Source: Stentor roeselii (taxonomy: Eukaryota > Ciliophora > Heterotrichea > Heterotrichida > Stentoridae). Taken from it: DNA of 64,000 bases. Position numbers and translations under genes: made by a program. Of the stretch, positions 49,913 through 59,235 are shown piece by piece. The stretch spans positions 24,378 to 88,377 of the forward strand of contig RSEH01000202.1 in NCBI GenBank assembly GCA_006503475.1, written 5' to 3'. How positions within the stretch are numbered: position 1 is the stretch's first letter; the number at the start of each line of letters is the position of its first letter. The notes under the pieces were generated by a model that was not told the origin of the DNA, ran no database searches, and saw only the letters and a list, made by a program, of their open reading frames with translations.

Positions 49913-50742
49913 TTATTATTAACAACCAGAGATCTTAAACGGTTTAAAATCTTTGAATCAATGAAAAAGTTTTCTTGTTGTATTGCTTCTAAAAGTTCTA
50001 TTATGTAATCAACTCTGTATTTTAAGTCAGAAAACTCTTGGTTGTTATAAAGAACTTCTAAAACTTTTAATGAACTGTTGTATGCCACTTTGCTTCGATT
50101 GTCAAAAACTCCTATAAGAATGTCGCATAAAACCATCAGGTCTGTCGTGTAGCAAAGATTGAAGTTTTTTTCTAAGATTATTGCAAAATTTTCCAGGTTT
50201 TTTAAGCGAGAAAAGCCTTCACTTCTGTTCAAAGCTCTTAAAAAGAGCTGGATTATGAAAGTTGAGTCTTTATGAGATAGGAATGTTTTTTGGAATTCTT
50301 TCAGGTTGTCGCTAATGATTTCTAGAGCAATGTTTAGCACTTCTTCGCTCATTATCCATGGAATTGAGTTCATTAGGTTTTTGTAGCATTTTGAATTGAG
50401 TTTTGTGAACTGCTGGATGGAATAGGTTATGATGAAGATACTTATAAGGTTGATGCTTGATTCTGAGAGGTTTTTCTGGGTTATCAAGTTTTGGAGGTTT
50501 TCTAAAAAGGGTTGATTTTCTAGGATTTGCTCAGTTACTTTTAACTGAGCTCGGACTTGAATGATGTAGAGAGCTTTAGTGTAAGATTGATTTGGATGGT
50601 CAAAATCAATATTCTTCATAAGAAACTCTATAAACCCGGTCTCCAAATCAGCCAATTCATTAAACCAAGCCTGTAATTCTCCACTTCCTTTTTTAAATTC
50701 ACTTTTTTCAACCAGTTTCAAAATTTCTTGTATTTCATCCAT
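49909..50742 (-). CDS. SPIN90/Ldb17-like (DUF2013) helical protein
   Basis: 277 residues, all-helical with Leu/Ile-rich repeats. The segment around 198-240 (CYTTDLMVLCDILIGVFDN...VLEVLY) resembles the SPIN90/Ldb17 leucine-rich domain, whose members regulate Arp2/3-dependent actin assembly and endocytosis. The SH3 and Pro-rich parts of animal SPIN90 are absent. Its TAG stop overlaps the TAA stop of the giant gene on the other strand. Its ATG is 7 bp from that of the divergent membrane-protein gene. The family assignment is tentative; an armadillo-like protein is the alternative. Confidence 0.6.
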   Translation of the reverse strand: MDEIQEILKLVEKSEFKKGSGELQAWFNELADLETGFIEFLMKNIDFDHPNQSYTKALYIIQVRAQLKVTEQILENQPFLENLQNLITQKNLSESSINLISIFIITYSIQQFTKLNSKCYKNLMNSIPWIMSEEVLNIALEIISDNLKEFQKTFLSHKDSTFIIQLFLRALNRSEGFSRLKNLENFAIILEKNFNLCYTTDLMVLCDILIGVFDNRSKVAYNSSLKVLEVLYNNQEFSDLKYRVDYIIELLEAIQQENFFIDSKILNRLRSLVVNNN

Positions 50743-50749
50743 TTTATAA
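50743..50749. promoter_or_regulatory. 7-bp bidirectional start spacer containing TTATAA
   Basis: The sequence between the two divergent ATGs is TTTATAA. It is nearly palindromic and gives a TATAA-ATG-like context on both strands. Any promoter elements and 5' UTRs must overlap the opposite gene. Confidence 0.6.
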
Positions 50750-51337
50750 ATGTCTCTATCAACCGTATCCTACATCGAATTGACCGACAGAGAGTTAAGT
50801 CCAATCGCGAAAATCCAAGACATGTACGTTCAAGGTTTAGTGCGACTTCTGAAAATGTTCAGCATTTTCTTGATTTTTTACTCTTTAGGAATCCTGGCAA
50901 TTCGAGGTGTTGAGTTCGTAGAAGACGCTGAGATTTTAACAGAACTTGGAAAACAACTAGTCTGGTCTTCAAGTGTTGGGTTAAATGTTGTTGGAATGAT
51001 TGTTGGAGTCTTAGGAATGCGGGCAGTTTCTATCAAGTCTCGAGGGACTTCTTTGACTTTTTTTTCAGTGATGTGTCTTTATGACGTGCTTTATCTGGGG
51101 GTTCAAGGGTATTTTTTGTGGTTCTTGGTGGATAATCTGCAACTGGGCAAGACGATTTTTTTAGAAATTAATGAAAAATACTCAGTAAAAATAGCGTCTT
51201 ACTATTTTTTGCTGACTTTTTTCATCTTGGTCTTTATGTCAGTGAAAGCTTATCGATTCCATTCTTTACTTTGCATGATTTTATCGAAAAAGTCATCATT
51301 TCGATCAACAAACTTAGCAGAAATAAAAGAAAATTAA
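50750..51337 (+). CDS. Four-pass membrane protein, unrecognised
   Basis: 195 residues. Four hydrophobic segments lie at about 37-55, 75-95, 108-132 and 153-178, with short loops. The first 35 residues are hydrophilic and presumably cytosolic, with a short charged tail. The pattern is tetraspan-like, but the CCG motif and large Cys-rich loop of tetraspanins are absent. I cannot assign a family. The start is fixed by TATAAATG. The stop is 11 bp from the convergent CFAP58 gene. Confidence 0.65.
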   Translation: MSLSTVSYIELTDRELSPIAKIQDMYVQGLVRLLKMFSIFLIFYSLGILAIRGVEFVEDAEILTELGKQLVWSSSVGLNVVGMIVGVLGMRAVSIKSRGTSLTFFSVMCLYDVLYLGVQGYFLWFLVDNLQLGKTIFLEINEKYSVKIASYYFLLTFFILVFMSVKAYRFHSLLCMILSKKSSFRSTNLAEIKEN

Positions 51338-51348
51338 TAATTTACCAA

Positions 51349-53874
51349 TTAAGCATTATCCCTTTCAGCTCTTTTCTTCTCATAATACTTTCTCTTGAAT
51401 TCCTGGAGCTCTTTAGTTTGCCTTTCAATTTCATCTTTATATTCATTAACCTGTGAGTGAAACATGTTAAGTTCACTTGCGATAGATTTCATTTTTCTAG
51501 TAGTTTCCCTGAGTTTTTGTTTATAATGTGAAAGTTCTCGAGCCACATCAACTCCAGGTTGTTTTTCCATGATTTCAGAAAGTTCGACTAAAAGTTTATC
51601 CTTTTCCTGTATCAAGACTTCATGTTCCACACACTGTTCAGTCTTTCCAATCAATAAATTCTGCAAATATTCAACTCTTTTACTAAGTTCTTTCTCATCA
51701 GGATCATTTCCTTCAAGTTCTTTGTACCTGTTGGTATTCATCGAGTTTTCTAATTCTTCTGACAAGGCTTTGACTTTTGTTCTTTCTTGAAGAAGTTCTT
51801 CTTCTAATAAAAAGACTCTTTGTTTTAAGTCTTCAATTTGCGAAGCCATTCTTTTTGCAATGGTAAGAGCGCGGTTTAAGTCAGCGATTTTGAATTTAAT
51901 AAGGCGAATGTCAACAATTCTCTCTTGGTATAAAACTTCACCACGGGCAAGGGCGCTTTGCTGAATTTTTATTTTTTCATATAAAAGAGCAAGTTCATCA
52001 TTTTTTCGAATCAACTGAGTTCCCAGCAGGTCTCTTTGGTTAATGATCTTCTCGTATTGGTCCTTTTGTGCGATTCTTTCATTATCCGAAGCGACAATTA
52101 TTTCTTTTAACTTGATTGCTTCATTTATCAAATTCATTTTACGGTTTTTTAATTCTGAGATGTTTTTTTCGATTTTTTCTTTACTTATTTTTATACCTTC
52201 GTTGATACTCGATTCTTTCGCGTTTTTTGATTGTTTTTCTTTCAGGGTTTTAGATTTTGCCTCGATTTCTTCTTTTAATTGCTCGATTTGGTGATGGTAA
52301 ATTTTGAAGTTTCTTCGAAGTTCTGCAATCATGTCTTGACTTTCGATTAGGTTTTTTGAGTAAAGATTTCTGTCACTTCTGACGGCTTCGCAAAGGTTTT
52401 GCTGTTGTTTTAGCTTTGCTTCGGATTCAAGGTTTTTCTTTTGAAGTTCTGCGATTAGGTTGTTTTTTAGTTTTACCTCTTCCAGGCATTGAGTGTACTT
52501 CGCGTTTGCTTGGGAGGCCTCGATTCCGAACTTTTCTTTGATTTTGCTTAGACGGACTATGTCTTGGTATTGCTTTGCTGCGTCTTCTTCTTTTTCTTTG
52601 ATTTCTGAACGGAGGTGTTCTTCGATTCGAGACTTTTCTGCGATTTCTTCTTGTTTCTTTTTGGTGTCTTCTTCTACGTTTCGCACGCTTTCTTCCATTT
52701 TTTTGGAGTCTTCTTCGAGACTTCCAATAACTTTCCGATCATCCTCAGCTTGTCGTTTAGAAGCTTCAATAACTTTTCCAAGATTATGAATATTTTGCTT
52801 AGCCACATCCTTCTGCAAGTTAGCATCAGCAATAATATCGGCAAGTTTTTTATTTTCACTCTTAATCTTAATAATATCTCTAGTCAAGCTCTGTATTTCT
52901 TGCTGCACATTTAAATTTTTCTGTTTAAGGTCAAAAAGAATTCCTTCATTTTGATTCCTAAGTATTTCCAGCCTTTTATTTTCATTAGACTCATCCTTTT
53001 GTTCAGATTCAAGAACTTTTGTTTTATTCCTAGTTTCAGTGATATCAGCAGCAAGTTGTGTGACTAGTGCTCTAAGTTCTTCCAATTCCTGTTTTTTCTT
53101 CGCCAAGTCAGCAAGTGCATCAACATTCAACTTTTCCTTCTTCTCCGAGTCCTGTTCAAGTTCTCCTCTTTTCTTCCTTGCCTGTTCAAGTTCACTTTCA
53201 AGTCTCTTCCTTCGTCTTTCTTCCCTATCAGTGTTACTTTTACTATTCGCAATAATTTCCTTAATATTCTTTTTTTCCGTTTCCAATCCATTAACTTCTG
53301 ATTCAAGTTTCACATGTTTTTCATTTAAAACCGCATTTTCCGCTTGTAACTTTGTATAAGTCGCATGTTGTGCTTCTCTTTCTTTCAACAAGTTTTTCTT
53401 TTCTTCCATCAAATCATTGATAGTAGTTTTATTATCGACAGCGATTCCAGCACCTTGTTCAACAATTCTTTCAAGTTTCAAGATTTCAGTTTTCAAGCTT
53501 TGAATCATTTGTTTACTTTTAGAGTCCATCTCGCCATGATGTTCAATAAGCTTCCAGGCCTGTTCGACTTCATTTCGAAGGGATCGAATCTGCTCGTTGT
53601 CCTTTTGAGCCATTTTCAGAGCTTCTTGAACGTTTCGCGCGTTGATTTGGATGTCTTTGTTGAGTTCTTTGCACTTTTTTATCAGACGCTTTTCGATTTC
53701 GTGAGAACGCTTTAGAGTTCGATGTAATTTTTCGTAGTCTTGGCGGAATTTTTCAAGAGTTGGGTCGTTTTTCATTTCTTGGAGCATCTGCTCGAAGTCT
53801 CGAACGAATGACTCGTATTCTGTTGGAGTCAAGTCGAGGTCTTGGAATATTTTGTCGAGTCCTTCGTCGGCCAT
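51349..53874 (-). CDS. CFAP58 (CCDC147) homolog, axonemal coiled-coil protein
   Basis: 841 residues, close to the usual CFAP58 length. After about 50 residues it is almost continuous coiled coil, rich in Glu, Lys, Leu and Gln. Family-specific segments are visible: EVEQAWKLIEHH followed by MIQSLKTEILKLERIVEQGAG near 100-145. CFAP58 is a ciliary/flagellar protein needed for axoneme and accessory-structure assembly and intraflagellar transport. The start context is GTTATATAAATG. With SPEF2 it is the second clear ciliary gene here. Confidence 0.87.
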   Translation of the reverse strand: MADEGLDKIFQDLDLTPTEYESFVRDFEQMLQEMKNDPTLEKFRQDYEKLHRTLKRSHEIEKRLIKKCKELNKDIQINARNVQEALKMAQKDNEQIRSLRNEVEQAWKLIEHHGEMDSKSKQMIQSLKTEILKLERIVEQGAGIAVDNKTTINDLMEEKKNLLKEREAQHATYTKLQAENAVLNEKHVKLESEVNGLETEKKNIKEIIANSKSNTDREERRRKRLESELEQARKKRGELEQDSEKKEKLNVDALADLAKKKQELEELRALVTQLAADITETRNKTKVLESEQKDESNENKRLEILRNQNEGILFDLKQKNLNVQQEIQSLTRDIIKIKSENKKLADIIADANLQKDVAKQNIHNLGKVIEASKRQAEDDRKVIGSLEEDSKKMEESVRNVEEDTKKKQEEIAEKSRIEEHLRSEIKEKEEDAAKQYQDIVRLSKIKEKFGIEASQANAKYTQCLEEVKLKNNLIAELQKKNLESEAKLKQQQNLCEAVRSDRNLYSKNLIESQDMIAELRRNFKIYHHQIEQLKEEIEAKSKTLKEKQSKNAKESSINEGIKISKEKIEKNISELKNRKMNLINEAIKLKEIIVASDNERIAQKDQYEKIINQRDLLGTQLIRKNDELALLYEKIKIQQSALARGEVLYQERIVDIRLIKFKIADLNRALTIAKRMASQIEDLKQRVFLLEEELLQERTKVKALSEELENSMNTNRYKELEGNDPDEKELSKRVEYLQNLLIGKTEQCVEHEVLIQEKDKLLVELSEIMEKQPGVDVARELSHYKQKLRETTRKMKSIASELNMFHSQVNEYKDEIERQTKELQEFKRKYYEKKRAERDNA

Positions 53875-54261
53875 TTATATAACCGCCATTGGTTTGTTTG
53901 TTGGAATGGAAAAGTTAGGGGGTTTTGGCTTTTCGAGATTGGACTGAAGAATTTTTTGAGGTTTTTGAGATTAAGTGAAGATTTTTTAAGGGTTTGAGAT
54001 TTTATTTAGGTTTAGGGTAGGTATTAAAGTGATTTTTAAGGATTTATTTGAAATAAGAATTATTCTAGGATGGTGAATTCATTTTCTTTATTTTAATATA
54101 GAGCTTAAGCTAAATATTCAAGTAGGGTACTTGATATTTATTGAAAATTTCAAATCATTCAATTTTTTGATACCCTTAAATTCCTTGATTGGTTCTTCGA
54201 ACTTTATCATGGACCTCAGTGATAAGAAATTTAAAAAAATTTCATCAAATTATTGGTAAAA
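53875..54261. other. Divergent intergenic region, CFAP58 / CDPK-like pseudokinase
   Basis: 387 bp. The first 150 bp are G/T-rich on the plus strand (C-rich on the CFAP58 coding strand), and the rest is AT-rich. No gene or RNA is recognised. Confidence 0.5.
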
Positions 54262-55704
54262 ATGGGTTGTTGTAACTCGTCTCTTCCAGCAGCTCCAGTC
54301 CAAGAGCTGCGTTCATTCCGGTCTGAAAAAGATTCTTCTACCAGGAAGCATACAGTTAAAAGAGAAAATTTGATGGCGATAAAAGAGCAAGGCGAGCTAA
54401 AAGATTCATTCGAGGTGTTAACCGTGATTGGAAGTACTCACAATGGGATACTTTTATCAGCGAAGGACCTGCGAAGTGGAACGATTAGAACAATAAACGA
54501 GATTAGCAAGTCTTCGTCGATTGACTACGGCGAGATCTTGAAAGAAGTCTCGATTCTCAATTCTTTAGACCATCCAAATATATTAAAATGTTATCAAACC
54601 ATTGAATCTACGAAAAGCATTTATATTGTACTTGAAAGCACTGATGGAGGACCTCTTCAAAATCGCATCAAAACTAGTTGCAATGAAGTTCTTGTTGCTA
54701 GGTATATGAGGGATGTTTTCAGTGCTATCAACTATATGCATGTTAATGGAGTTATTCATTGTAATCTTCATGTTGGGAATTTACTTCTTTCGAATGATTC
54801 ACAAGATGCAGTGGCTAAAATAGTAGGATTCACCCACTCACAAAAAAAAGACAGCAAAGACTCCTTCGACATAAGCGACTTACACCCAGAATACATATCG
54901 CCAGACCTACTAGACGACGACTACGACGAGAAGACCGACATCTGGAGTGCAGGGATAATAGTCTACCAGCTTCTAGTCCAAAAGCTTCCATTCACAAGCA
55001 AGCGTAAAAAAGAGATGCTAGAGTCAATCTACAAAGGCGACCTTGACTTCGAGAACCCGACATTCCTTGCTTTATCCCACAACGCTCAAGACTTCCTAAA
55101 GAAAATCTTAAAACGAGATAAATCAGAACGACTTTCAGCAAAAGACGCATTAAACCACCCATACCTCTTCCAATCCTCACAAGAAGTAGCTCTAACCTAC
55201 GAGGTAGTTCAAAAAATGAGAAGATTTAAAGTAATCCTCATTTAGATCAAAACAAATATCGTCAGAGCCATTTTGACTTACATGAACTTTAAATTGGACT
55301 TTCAAGAGCACAGCATTATTTCTCTATTCAAGAAGATGGACACTGATTTTAACGGGAATATCAGCAAAGAAGAGATGCTTTCTTCCTTTCAACAAATCGG
55401 AGTAGAAGCTGAAAATGAAGTCGACTCTATCATGGCTAACCTCGACATGGACGGAAGTGGAAGTCTTGATTTTTCTGAGTTGAAAATCGTCTTAATTGAC
55501 TGGAACGCGCAGATAAAAAGAAAAATTCTTGGAAAAGTTTTTGTCGCTGAAAGTGACTCGATTGAATTTGAAAGTTTTAAACATGAACTCAGTGAAATCT
55601 TGCCTAGTGAATGGACTGAGTTCTGCAAAAAGGTTAGAGTTGAACATGGAAGAGTTGGTCTTGCAAAATTGAAGGAGTACATCAGGGCTAATTTAGCTTA
55701 TTAG
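54262..55704 (+). CDS. CDPK-like pseudokinase with EF-hands, one 15-nt intron
   Basis: Exons 54262-55230 and 55246-55704 give 475 residues. MGCCNSS is a myristoylation/palmitoylation signal, and the ATG at 54262 is chosen for it. The kinase-like domain (about 48-310) keeps the fold, but the active site is lost. The Gly loop is GSTHNG, the Lys of the AxK motif is Asn79, HRDLK is H166-C-N168-L-H170, and DFG is G189-F-T191. Exon 2 adds two canonical EF-hand loops (355-366 and 390-401) and two degenerate ones. It therefore probably binds Ca2+ and membranes without kinase activity, perhaps as a scaffold or decoy for the active CDPK type at 19229. Confidence 0.85.
55231..55245 (+). other. 15-nt spliceosomal intron (CDPK-like pseudokinase)
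   Basis: The sequence is GTAATCCTCATTTAG, phase 0. It joins the kinase-like domain to the junction and EF-hand exon, as in every CDPK. Retention ends the protein at TAG. Confidence 0.92.
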
Positions 55705-55722
55705 GTTAGGATTATATTTGAT

Positions 55723-56046
55723 ATGAACCTTCCGTATTTGATGAGAAGTTTTGGAATTTCTGAGACAAGGGCAAGTGAAACAAACTACAGTCATTTATCA
55801 GCTTTGCTTAGAAGGAATGAAAAAGATTTTCAAAGAATTTTCAGTCAGAAGGTGAAAAAAGCAGGGAATAAGTTCATTCAAGACCCTTTACTTTCGAAAG
55901 TTAAAGACTTGAGGAATTCTGATGGGGTTATTCATTTTCCGATACTTGTGAAAACAGTGAAACTTGCCCCTTGTCATAGTCCTGACTTTTTTCTATCCAA
56001 GCAAAAGTCGAAAATTCGAGTCGTTTCTAATCTTTACCTCAAATAA
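55723..56046 (+). CDS. Small unrecognised basic protein, 107 aa
   Basis: I do not recognise this protein. It is basic, with a predicted helix near 25-50 (LLRRNEKDFQRIFSQKVKKAG) and a Ser/Lys-rich tail. No membrane segment or catalytic motif is seen. The start follows ATTATATTTGAT. It lies 18 bp after the pseudokinase and 17 bp before the arrestin-fold gene, all in one direction, so it belongs to a tight same-strand group. Confidence 0.5.
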   Translation: MNLPYLMRSFGISETRASETNYSHLSALLRRNEKDFQRIFSQKVKKAGNKFIQDPLLSKVKDLRNSDGVIHFPILVKTVKLAPCHSPDFFLSKQKSKIRVVSNLYLK

Positions 56047-56063
56047 TAAGATATAATTAGAAG

Positions 56064-57026
56064 ATGGGAAATGGTGAGTCGACTTTTTTGATTATTTCGA
56101 CGAATTCAGCGGTTTTTTCTCCTGGAGACATCATTCACGGCGAGGTTTACGTAAAACTTGAAGAAAACCTGCAGTCTTCAAAGCTTGACATCAACATTGA
56201 AGGTCTAGAAGAGTATAAAGTAAAAGATGGAGAAGTAGAACACTCAGGGTCATTTGAGATTTTCAATAAAAGCATCATTCTATATGATTGGAAAAATGGA
56301 ATTGCTGAAAAAGGAGACTACATTTTTCCTTTCAATTTTAAGTTACCTTTACATATTCCCGGGTCCACTTCGGTTTCTATGAATGACTTGGAAGCTTCTG
56401 TTAAGTATTGCATCAAGGCTTCGATTTCTGGAGGCTTGAGTCAAAGTAAAGAACTCTGGGTCAAGTCGAAAAATGAGTCGAGATTGACTTTGAAAAAAAA
56501 TCTTGTCAATGAAAAATTTGTTGTTAAAAACTTTTGCTGTATTCGAAAGGGTGTTGTTGATTTTCAGATGATGACTGATAAGTTTGAGTATAATTGTGAT
56601 GATGTTATGAAAATTCAGTTTAAAGGGATTTGTGATGATATACCTAGAATTACTTGCTCGGTTTATAGAAATATTTATGTGAAAGATGAGGACTGTTCGA
56701 AACTAATAAAAACCGAGATACTCCAAACAATAACATCCAGCGACTGTCTAGACATCGACTTGAAGCCACTTGAAGGTAGAATAGGAAAACACACAAGTAC
56801 TCAAGGAAAATTTATCTCATGTTCTTACACACTACAAGCAATAAGTAGGAGTTCATGCACAATAAACGAAGCATCTTTACCCTTCCAATTAAACTACTCC
56901 ATAAAAGAACAAGACGCGCAAAGATATTCAATTCCCTGGAAGCCAAAAACCGTGAAATGTCAGTTAATAGAAGAAGGCTACTCATACGAAGAGGCTCAGT
57001 CATTTTACAACTCAAACTACGATTGA
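56064..57026 (+). CDS. Arrestin-fold (ARRDC-like) protein with myristoylation signal
   Basis: 320 residues. MGNGESTF is a predicted N-myristoylation signal. The arrestin N-domain start is visible as an SPGDIIHGEVYVKL strand pair (about 18-32) and the WKNGIAEKGDYIFPFNFKLP segment (about 72-92), a hallmark of ARRDC and yeast ART proteins. The C-domain follows at about 165-300. Family members are adaptors linking membrane cargo or receptors to ubiquitin ligases and endocytosis. No PPxY motif is obvious, but YEEAQSFY ends the tail. The start context is AATTAGAAGATG. Confidence 0.75.
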   Translation: MGNGESTFLIISTNSAVFSPGDIIHGEVYVKLEENLQSSKLDINIEGLEEYKVKDGEVEHSGSFEIFNKSIILYDWKNGIAEKGDYIFPFNFKLPLHIPGSTSVSMNDLEASVKYCIKASISGGLSQSKELWVKSKNESRLTLKKNLVNEKFVVKNFCCIRKGVVDFQMMTDKFEYNCDDVMKIQFKGICDDIPRITCSVYRNIYVKDEDCSKLIKTEILQTITSSDCLDIDLKPLEGRIGKHTSTQGKFISCSYTLQAISRSSCTINEASLPFQLNYSIKEQDAQRYSIPWKPKTVKCQLIEEGYSYEEAQSFYNSNYD

Positions 57027-57072
57027 CTGGATGTTAATCTTTAATCACATTGCTTGGATAATTAGAATAATA

Positions 57073-57546
57073 ATGCAGCAGTTTGAGAAAAGACTGGAAA
57101 CCTTTCGACTGTCCAAATCACCGAAGCCAGGAAATAAAAGCTCCAGGTCAATTAACCCTGAATTTCCTTCTATCAGCAAATTTGACGATGTCACTCGATA
57201 TAACAGTGCAAATTTTAATGTTTACTTCTACAAAAACTACCCTTATCGACTTGCAACTCCGATTAAAAGAAGTAGACAGTCAGGACCTGTTCGATATCGA
57301 AAAAGTGTCAGTCCTTATAAGACCAGGATTGATAAAATTGTGAAAGATGGAAATTTAGTCTCAGAGATCGCAAAAAAACAACTTGCAGAACTTGCTTTCA
57401 AGGCAAATTTAAGAGATATGACTGCAAGTCCTGTTATTTGTACTGTGAATGCTGGACCTGTTGGAACGACGATGAATGATTTTCATAAACGGGAGACGAA
57501 TGCTGGATTTGCTAGAAATGCTGCTGGAGGGTTTTATACGAGATGA
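57073..57546 (+). CDS. Small unrecognised basic protein, 157 aa
   Basis: I do not recognise this protein. The ATG at 57073 (AATAATAATG) is chosen over an in-frame one at 57031 because the extra residues are hydrophobic spacer-like sequence. The protein is rich in Arg, Lys, Ser and Pro, with SP sites (SPKPG, SPYKT), a short helix near 95-125 (IVKDGNLVSEIAKKQLAELA) and a Gly/Asn-rich C-terminus (NAAGGFYTR). Similar short basic proteins in ciliates are often structural or microtubule-associated; that is speculation. It converges on the 513-residue gene over 147 bp. Confidence 0.5.
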   Translation: MQQFEKRLETFRLSKSPKPGNKSSRSINPEFPSISKFDDVTRYNSANFNVYFYKNYPYRLATPIKRSRQSGPVRYRKSVSPYKTRIDKIVKDGNLVSEIAKKQLAELAFKANLRDMTASPVICTVNAGPVGTTMNDFHKRETNAGFARNAAGGFYTR

Positions 57547-57693
57547 TCTTAATTTAATTGATATAGGTTTAGGATATTGACATGAGATACTCATTTTCTT
57601 TATACCCCACATTTAAGTAACTGTCCATTTAAAGACTCTAAACTTTTCCATAAAATCATCTTATCTAATAATAGCTAAAGATTAAAATATTAA

Positions 57694-59235
57694 TCAAATA
57701 ACCTCATAATTATTCTCGTCAATGCTCATAATTCTTTCACATTTTTTCACTTTCAAGACACAAAACTTTTGACTGCACGGTTTCAGAAATTTACTATTGC
57801 TTAAAGTCGAAGATTCATGAAAATTTTCATTACCATTCTTCTCAGCTGGAAACTTATAAGAAGAGCTTCGATTGATTTCATTAGTATCTCCTTCTCGATC
57901 TTCTCTAATAATTTTATAAGAAATACATCTTTCATAGTCACTTTTTTCTCTTCTTAGGTCAACTTTTACCTTCTTTATATGAAAATTTCTGATAAAGCTT
58001 CCAATTGAACGATCTGAGCTGAGTTCACTTCTTTGAGAGGCATTCTCGATTTCGGACTCGTGAAAAGAAGAGTTTTTTGGAGTGTCGCAGAAACTTGTTG
58101 AGTAAAGATTTACTTTTTCTGTTGGGTTTGGAGTTTGGGCCAGTTCTCTTAGATTTATTCGCATTCTTACTTTTGCATTCTCTAAATCGTTACATTGAGA
58201 GTTTTCGAAACTTTCATTTAAAATTATTTCGTCTTGCTCTAGAATCTTTGAGTAGTCGTCGAGAGGCTTGTCGATTATTACTTGAGGAATGGAAATTTCA
58301 GTGATTTTTTCTGACTCTGCGTCAGATATTTCTTCTTTGGGATTAGTTCGGTTTTTGTAAAAACGTAAAAATTCGTCGTGGAGGTTTATTTGGCACATTG
58401 GAGGTAAACTAACCATCGACTTCTTATCCTTCTTCAAATTCCTCAAAGTAACTCCAGCTTTCGAATCCAGTATACCAAGCAAGAACAAATAAACCTCTTC
58501 CACTTTCACCTTCCCATCTTCCAATCCACCAAGACACTTCCAAGCCTTCAACACAAGTTCAGTTTCTTCTTTCGACTTATTAAACGAGTCCTGTATAAAG
58601 TGAAGGCGACTAAGCAGTTTACAAAACAAAGAATAATTCAAAAAACCCGTGCAAGACATATCAACCGAGTCAAAAACTTCAAAAAACTCAGAATAAAACA
58701 TTTTAAGCGACTTTTTCTTAAAAAGGCCCAAAAGACTTTTCCTCACCAATTGATTCGACCTGCTCTTCGTTGGTTCAATTTTCGACTCATTTCTAACTCG
58801 ACAAACAGAAAACTTATTTTTCGCATGAGTTTTTTTTTCAAGTTTTCCTTGTTTAAGGTTTTTTTTATTTGATTTTTTCGAAAGTTGTTCGTTGGGCGAG
58901 TTTGGACTTACAAAACTTTCAGCTTCGAGTAAAGGATTTTTATTGGACTTTAAAATAGACTCGCTTTGGATTTTTCGAAGGTTTTTAGAAGAACTTAAAG
59001 AACGGTTTTTTGATCTGCGATTCAGACCCAGTCTGAAAAAATTTGGACGGAGACGACGATAGTAAAGCTTCGAGTGCATCGGAGTTAATTGAGGCAAGGA
59101 TCTAGGAAATTTCTGAGGTTTTAATTGAAGTAAAATCGTGTGTCTTGGCCTTGAACATGTATAGGAACGGGTCGATTGGTTTAGTTTACTGTCGGAACTT
59201 GGGATTGAGAGTAGGTCAAAAAACTCTGGATTCAT
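57694..59235 (-). CDS. Unrecognised 513-aa protein with weak EF-hand-like region
   Basis: The N-terminal 170 residues are basic and Ser-rich. Residues about 185-265 have helix-loop-helix character: EFFEVFDSVDMSCTGFLNYS resembles an EF-hand with a degenerate loop, followed by KAWKCLGGLEDGKVKVEE with a second. The rest is acidic and Ser/Asn-rich with no recognised domain. It may be a degenerate Ca2+-binding-fold protein. The ATG at 59235 has a weak context (AAAAACATG). The upstream side is G-rich on the plus strand, fitting the promoter skew. Confidence 0.6.
   Translation of the reverse strand: MNPEFFDLLSIPSSDSKLNQSTRSYTCSRPRHTILLQLKPQKFPRSLPQLTPMHSKLYYRRLRPNFFRLGLNRRSKNRSLSSSKNLRKIQSESILKSNKNPLLEAESFVSPNSPNEQLSKKSNKKNLKQGKLEKKTHAKNKFSVCRVRNESKIEPTKSRSNQLVRKSLLGLFKKKSLKMFYSEFFEVFDSVDMSCTGFLNYSLFCKLLSRLHFIQDSFNKSKEETELVLKAWKCLGGLEDGKVKVEEVYLFLLGILDSKAGVTLRNLKKDKKSMVSLPPMCQINLHDEFLRFYKNRTNPKEEISDAESEKITEISIPQVIIDKPLDDYSKILEQDEIILNESFENSQCNDLENAKVRMRINLRELAQTPNPTEKVNLYSTSFCDTPKNSSFHESEIENASQRSELSSDRSIGSFIRNFHIKKVKVDLRREKSDYERCISYKIIREDREGDTNEINRSSSYKFPAEKNGNENFHESSTLSNSKFLKPCSQKFCVLKVKKCERIMSIDENNYEVI

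Noticed and set aside
54253-54261. Upstream non-ATG start for the pseudokinase
   Set aside because: It is a TTG; the ATG at 54262 gives the MGCC lipidation signal.
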